From Adiantum capillus-veneris (Eukaryota > Streptophyta > Polypodiopsida > Polypodiales > Pteridaceae): a stretch of 64,000 bases of DNA. Below are positions 58,400 through 64,000 of the stretch, in pieces; position 1 is the stretch's first letter; the number at the start of each line of letters is the position of its first letter. The notes under the pieces are model-generated. The model saw nothing but the letters and a program-made list of their open reading frames with translations. It made no database searches and was not told the origin of the DNA. The stretch spans positions 67,172,281 to 67,236,280 of the forward strand of contig CM043956.1 of NCBI GenBank assembly GCA_014529385.2, written 5' to 3'. Made by a program: the position numbers and the translations under genes.

Positions 58400-59084
58400 G
58401 TGCCAAGGGTGCCCAAGTAATAAATCTAAGTGTGTGAACTGAAAAACCTGAGAGAAGACCAAAAAAAACGTGGAGAGAAGAGGAGGAACAGCCGCAGGTG
58501 TGTTTTTGGGGTTTTTGGAGCCTGTTTTGGCTCCGTAAACTGCTCATCCGAGGTCGGATTTGAGCACTTTGACATTGTAGAATGGGGTTTTGGGCCGTTC
58601 CGGACGCGATGGCGCTGTCCATTTTGCCAAATTCCTCACTCTTTTTTTGTTGTTTTTGTTGTGTAAGTTTCTCCTATGAGCGAAGCTTCTGCTCCAGTTT
58701 GTGATTGTATCTGGCATATTTTACCCATATTGTGTGAGTTGTTTGCCCCATTGGTGTTGGCCCAAGATCATTTGTATTTAAACATCAGAAGTTCTTCTCT
58801 TTTTGAGCTGAGTTTTTTGGGTGTGGGTGTGGGTGTGGGTGTGGGTGTCTCTCTGTGTGGAGTGGGCAAGTGGATAGTCTCTCTCCTCTCACTCCATAGG
58901 TGTGTTCCCTGTCTTGGCCAAGTGTGTTGTGTAAGCCGAGTGGTGCCCCATAGTGTGTGTGTGTATCCATCCTGCTCACAGCATATATACAATACTTGGG
59001 GGAAAAAACCTCCTAAAGAGGGAGAAAATGCCCCGGAGGTCCTAGTGTGTTCACACACATCACTACCACATGTATATGGTAACA
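58400..59084 (-). repeat. 3' LTR of the copia element (left edge uncertain)
   Basis: The right edge is sharp: after the polypurine tract the - strand starts TGTTACCATATACATGTGG. Inside lies a (GTGGGT)n hexamer repeat (58819-58848) and, on the - strand, TATATGCTG near 58985. The 5' partner is not in the window, or is too diverged to see. Confidence 0.45.
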
Positions 59085-59097
59085 AATCCCCCCTAGA
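59085..59097 (-). promoter_or_regulatory. Polypurine tract of the copia element
   Basis: TCTAGGGGGGATT on the - strand sits 60 bp after the end of the RNase H frame and abuts the LTR start TGTTACC. Confidence 0.7.
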
Positions 59098-59159
59098 GTG
59101 ATGCGGTGAACGAGAGCTGCCATAGGAGTAAAGGAAAGTGCCATGCCTTGAGGACATGA

Positions 59160-62100
59160 TCATTCCACAAAGGGGAGTAAGCCAAAAGATTTGCGGAAAG
59201 CTTCAAGATTCTCATGATACAATGCCTTTGTGAAAATATCTGCAAGGTTGTCCTTTCATGGCACATAATCCAAGATGATCTCTCCTACTTAGAGCCTCTC
59301 CCTGATATAGTGGTAATTCACCTCAATGTGCTTTGTGCGAGCATGAAAAATTGGGTTCCTCACAACTACCAATGTGCTTTGATTGTCAGTGTAGATAGTG
59401 TTGGCAGTGTCCTATCAAACACCCAAATCAACCATAAGGCGTTTGAGCCATACACTCTCAACCGTAGCTGTGAAGACTACCTTGTACTCAGCCTCACAAC
59501 TCGAAGTGGCCACAGTAGGTTTCTTTTTGCTGAACCATAATATACATGAACTACCAAGCATGAAAAAAAAACCACTTGTGGACACTCGCGTGTCAAAACA
59601 ACCAACCCAATTTGAGTCCGAAAAAGCATGTAACTCTGGCGGCAATGATCCCCCTTTGGGATAAAACAAGCCAAGATGTAAAGTGCCACTAAGGTAGTGG
59701 AAAATCCTCTTGACAACCTGCCAATGCTTAGACCCTGGGTTATGCATAAATCTGTTGACCTGTGAGACTGCAAACTGAATATCTAGCCTCGTGTTGCATA
59801 CATAAATGAGGCATCCAACAGCAGTTTGGTAAAGAGTGACATCAGCAGGATCGCCAACATCATGTAGACTCAACTTTAAACCTGTTTCCATGGGAGTGGT
59901 AGTAGGTTTGCAATCCTCAAGTCCAAACTTACATAGCAATGTCTCTATGTAACTTTTCTGACACAAGGCAATACCACCATCACACTGCTTAAACTGTATA
60001 ACCAAGTAATGATGCAACAACCCCAGATCTTTCATCTTGAAAGTAGCATTCAAATCAGCCTTAAATTCATCAATATGTCTCTCATTTGATCAAGTGATCA
60101 GCAAATCATCGACATAAAGAACCACAATGAGAAGTATATCACCCTCACGCTTTACATACAATGTGATTTCTGTTGGACTGTTACGAAAGCCTCGTTTTAA
60201 CCAAATGAGTGTCAGCTTTCTTATACCAAGCACGAGGAGATTGCTTCAACCCATAGAAAGCCTTCTTACATCTGCACACTTTGTCCTGTTGTCCTTTTAT
60301 GACAAAACCGCGAGGCTGCCTTACATAAACTTCCTCAAATATGTCCCCATTCAAGAAAGCAGTAACAATGTCTGATTTATGTACATCCCAACCAAAATGA
60401 GCTGCCAATTCGCATAGAAAACACACAGTATTCATACGACAAGTGGGAGCAAAAGTCTCTTCATAATCTATGCCTTTTTGTTGTTCATAACCCTTTGCAA
60501 CAAGTCGAGCCTTATGACGATCGATCTCACCATCCGGCTTGCCTTTCAACTTGTAAACCCACTTTGTACCAATGGCCTTTTTGCCAGGAGGCAAATCACA
60601 TAAGGTCCATGTGTCATTTTCTATAAGTGCGTCATATTATGATTGCATGGTAGCCATCCAATTTTTTGAATTCTGTGCTTCATCAAAAGACAAAGACTCC
60701 TCAACATCATGTAAGCTAGACACAGCCAAAGCATAACAATCTGATGCATAAGATGCATGGTGAGAGCCTACTAGACAAAGGTTCATCCAATTTACTATCA
60801 CCCAAAGTGTGCACCAGTCATTTTGGCATACCTCTAGCCTACTCATTTTCAGCCCTTTCCTCATCAAGTACATCATGTACATCTACATCAGTAATAGGCT
60901 GATCTGTAACATTTTCAGAAACCCCCATAGGTTGTACATTTGCCTCATTGGAAATTACAGTCGTATTTCCACCACTGAAAAGAGGCAAAAAAGTGTCATA
61001 AATGTCCTGTGAGCTTACATTACTGTTTCTAGTACATGACAGCAAGGGCTGAACAGAATCTTCCACAAACACTACATCCCGTGAAACCATAATACGCTTT
61101 GTTTGCAAATGATATAACCTGTAACCTTTTCTTTCAGCACTATAACCAACAAAAATACATTTGAAAACCTTATCATCCAATTTTCTGCGCTATGTTTGTG
61201 GAACCAAAGCATATGCCAAATAGCCAAAAAAACGCATGTGCTGAATAGAAGGCTTTCTATCATGCCATGCTTCATATGGAGTAATAGACTGCAAAGCTTT
61301 TGTAGGACACTTGTTAAGTACATAAGTGGCACACATGATGGCCTCAATCCAAAAAGAATGCGGCAAAGCTTGACTTTTGACCATACATCGTGCCATTTCC
61401 GTTAGTGACCTGTTTTTCCTCTCAGCAACACCATTTTGCTGAGGTGTATAAGGCACTGTATATTGGTGTTTTATCCCACAACTAGCCGAAATGCATTAAA
61501 TTCATGAGACATATACTCCCCCCCTCAATCGAAACAGAGGGTGCCCATAGTACATTTTGAGACATTTTCAACCATAGCCAGAAATTGTTTGAAGCACATA
61601 AAAACTTTGGACTTCTCTTTAAGCGGAAATACCCATGCATGCCTGGAGTAATCATCAATGAAAGTCACGAAGTACAGGTAATTGCCCAAGGACGGAGTTT
61701 GCATGGGCCCACAAACATCACTACGCACAAGTTGCAACCTGCATGTGGCCTGAACTGAACCATCCTTTGGAAACTTAGAACGCTGCATCTTACCCAAAAT
61801 ACATCCTTCACAAACATGTTTGAGAGGTGCTTCAAGAGGCGACAAAGAAGCAACCATATCAGATTTCTACAAACGCAGCAAACTGGAAAAATTCAGATAA
61901 CCAAAACGTGCATGCCAAACTTTTGCATCTGAAAAAGCCCTTGAATCTACAACAGCATTTGAAAAAAAATTTCCACACTTGTCATACAAACTGAGCTTAT
62001 ACAACCCACGGAAAAAAAGGCCAGATGCAACAATTTCTTCACAAAACTACGATCATGAACTGTACATCTGTCATCCACAAATTTGACTACAAGTCCAAGT

Positions 62101-63423
62101 CTAGCAAGTGCGGATACAAACAAGATATTCTTCTTGATCCCACGTACATAAAGTGCATCAACAAGTGTGAAGGAACTGCCATTAGCAACAGTGAGCAAAA
62201 TCTTTCCATCTCCCTGAACTGGATAAGCGGCATTGTTGGCACAAGTGACAGAATTCCCAAGAAGGACAAACTTGAGAGAGGTGAACAATTCACGATGTGA
62301 GGTAATGTGCTTTGTAGCACCACTATCAAAATACCACACATGTGAATATGCATCAATTGACAAGCATGCATCATGGACAACAGGATTGTAAGTGCACTTT
62401 GCGCTAAAAGCTCATTCTGCATCAACATCAGCAACATAGTCTCCTTTCACAGAAGACTCAACAACGACTGCATTTGTAGTGGAACCAGCATTTGCAATGG
62501 AACCACCCTCTTTCTTCTTAGCCTCTTTGGCCTTCAACTTAGGACAAGACTTGATCAAGTGATCATTAGCTTTACAATAATGGCAACGCATCTTCTTTTT
62601 GCCCTTATCACCAGAATTGCCAAACGAAGTGCTGCCAACAGAAGCATTCAGAACAGATGTTTTGCCACTCGTAGGAGAACCATAAGAAGTGGCTTCATTA
62701 CTCTTACCACCCTTTCTCTGAGAAGCAATAAAATCCTGTTCAATTGCACGCTGTCTAGTCCTGTTTTTTCTAGAAAGTGACTCTTGCAATAGCAATGTGC
62801 ATAATGCATCAAACTGGATTTCCTTGGGTCATTAGTCTCCAAGTGCTAGCAAAAGTCTGGTAAGAATCTGGTAAGGCATCAAGAACAATCTGCACGAGGG
62901 AACTATCTGAAATGACTTCACCTGCAGAAACAAGTTGCTCATTAATATCCTTGACACTAGCAAGGAAAGTGTCCATATCATCTTCCTCATGCATAATCTT
63001 CGACTCTAGCTCTTTACGTAGAAAAGCAACTTTTGCCTCATTGCAACTTGCATAAAGACCAGCCTAAATATCCCAAGCCTATTTTGCAGATTTTGCTGAA
63101 TGGATGTGAGGAACAATGGTGCACTTCACAGACAAAGCAATCAATGTATTAGCCTATGCATCCTTTACATCCCAATGAGCTTGTTCTGTCGTAGGCAAAA
63201 CAACTCTAATAGCAGCAGTCCTTGCAGCAAGACCTGCAACATCCTCAACATCGCCTACATCCTCAGAACTAGGACGTACATCAATGCCCTGCACAATATT
63301 CCAGACGCCCTTTGATACAAGAACGTTTTGCATCATATAAGCCCACATAGGGTAATTGTCCCCATCCAACCTATCCTCAGCACAAAACATCTTGAACACA
63401 TCTGTGTTCTTGCTGTCAGCCAT
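59160..63423 (-). pseudogene. Ty1/copia gag-pol polyprotein, nearly full length, with stops
   Basis: Polyprotein of a copy-and-paste element. From M-A-D-S-K at 63423: gag with DGDNYPMWAYMMQNVLVSKG and LDALPDSYQTFASTWR (UBN2-type), zinc knuckle CHYCKANDHLIKSC (C-x2-C-x4-H-x4-C), protease YFDSGATKHIT (D-S-G intact), gag-pre-integrase CEGCILGKMQRSKFP, integrase with VRSDVCGPM, FVTFIDDYSRHAWVFPLK and PYTPQQNGVAERKNRSL, reverse transcriptase with KWVYKLKGKPDGEIDRHKAR, DIVTAFLNGDIFEEVYV and YVDD at 60105-60116, and RNase H with DSNWVGCFDTR, SSCEAEYK and TDNQSTLVV, ending FVE at the TGA 59160-59162. Stops, mostly TAG or TAA, recur about every 100-150 codons, for instance at 62412 and 63154. I chose 63423 rather than 63486 because gag homology starts there. 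Confidence 0.92.
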
Positions 63424-64000
63424 GGTAAATGTTGCACCTGATGTGAAAACTTCCCAAAAATAGGAGAAACGGAGCGGGAACAACACATGCTATATAGCAC
63501 AAACCTTAGAAGACTATGCGGCACCTGTTATGCAGAGAACGACACTGACAAAAATTATACACAAAATTACAAAATAGTCAGTGCAGTACTGTCTGTAGTG
63601 GAAACGGAGGCCGAAATGAGCCCAAATCAAAATTTTGATCTCGTAGATCCAACCGCTTGTAGTGATCCAACCGCTACGTCATATTGCTTGTGAGAGATGT
63701 GGGTGTTCTCAAACAACCATCGCCAAATATCAAATTTTGTATGTTGCTCTCGATACTTGAACATCTCTCTGGTTGGTCCAGTAAGAGTGATTTTTTCCTA
63801 AGTTAGCAATAATAATAACAAATCATCAACTATAATCTTTATAATCATCGATTTAGGTTGTAATTCAATCAATCTTACATATTTGTCCTTGCAGGATGCC
63901 TTGCCTCCCGAGCCATAGTGCGTGAGAGTTTGTCTGACGTGAGCTTCACGTTGTTGTCTGTAGGATGAGCCCGTCGCAGCCTGATCGCTCTTTTCTTGCA
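63424..64000. other. Leader side of the copia element and right edge of the window
   Basis: No primer-binding site of the TGGTATCAGAGC kind was found on the - strand and no match to the 59.08-kb LTR. ATCCAACCGCT occurs twice (63646 and 63664). The 5' LTR probably lies beyond the window or is diverged. Confidence 0.35.

Overview
The window looks like nuclear DNA of a land plant with a large, repeat-packed genome. No bacterial operon, rRNA, tRNA or CRISPR array was found, and no intact host gene could be supported. Every coding region I recognise is a decayed transposable element: CACTA-type Tnp2 transposase genes with plant-like introns, Ty3/gypsy elements (one with a chromodomain), Ty1/copia elements, and non-autonomous LTR elements. 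The style (many long GA/CT tracts, Tnp2 proteins reading D-P-M-H-[VI]-F-K-N-V, a DUF7869-like gene) would fit a fern or another seed-free plant, but the lineage is inference and not certain.

Layout. 1-3384: a + strand Tnp2 gene entering from the left edge, broken by frameshifts but with introns still visible. 3.4-14.7 kb: mostly anonymous AT-rich DNA with a gypsy integrase fragment (6.65-7.69 kb, -), short tandem duplications, CA repeats and one fold-back element (11.13-11.56 kb). 14.70-19.98 kb: a complete-looking element on the - strand with two 1.4-kb LTRs and a gag-protease frame only; the frame runs through the polypurine tract and stops inside the LTR. 20.3-24.0 kb: two roughly 1-kb arms in inverted orientation. 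24.2-26.7 kb: a diverged LTR relative of the 14.7-kb element on the + strand, followed by an unrecognised decayed reading frame. 27.1-28.8 kb: a second gypsy integrase fragment (-) abutting a second Tnp2 remnant (+).

32.13-35.67 kb: a small LTR element whose right LTR carries a 450-bp fold-back element; the left LTR preserves the empty site, so the insertion can be read directly. 35.92-42.38 kb: a larger non-autonomous LTR element with a gag-like frame full of stops, tandem protein repeats and a PYDPGG-repeat frame, but no reverse transcriptase or integrase. 42.4-43.6 kb: an internally deleted copia fragment (-). 43.7-47.96 kb: a gypsy chromovirus polyprotein (-) cut off at its gag end by a tandem array of about 150-bp units (48.0-49.3 kb). 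49.4-52.6 kb: a + strand gene resembling DUF7869 proteins, followed within about 300 bp by the C-terminal tail of another Tnp2 gene (52.9-53.2 kb). 54.7-55.4 kb: a third gypsy integrase/chromodomain fragment (+). 59.08-63.4 kb: a nearly full-length copia gag-pol (-) with the start of its 3' LTR.

The elements act in copy-and-paste (gypsy, copia) and cut-and-paste (CACTA, fold-back) transposition, and they are nested in one another. All the coding copies carry stops or frameshifts, so none appears autonomous now. The least described parts are the gag-protease-only element, the element with the PYDPGG repeats, the 450-bp fold-back family with its readable empty site, and the DUF7869-like gene between a tandem array and a Tnp2 tail. 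All family assignments come from reading motifs by eye; no database search was run.
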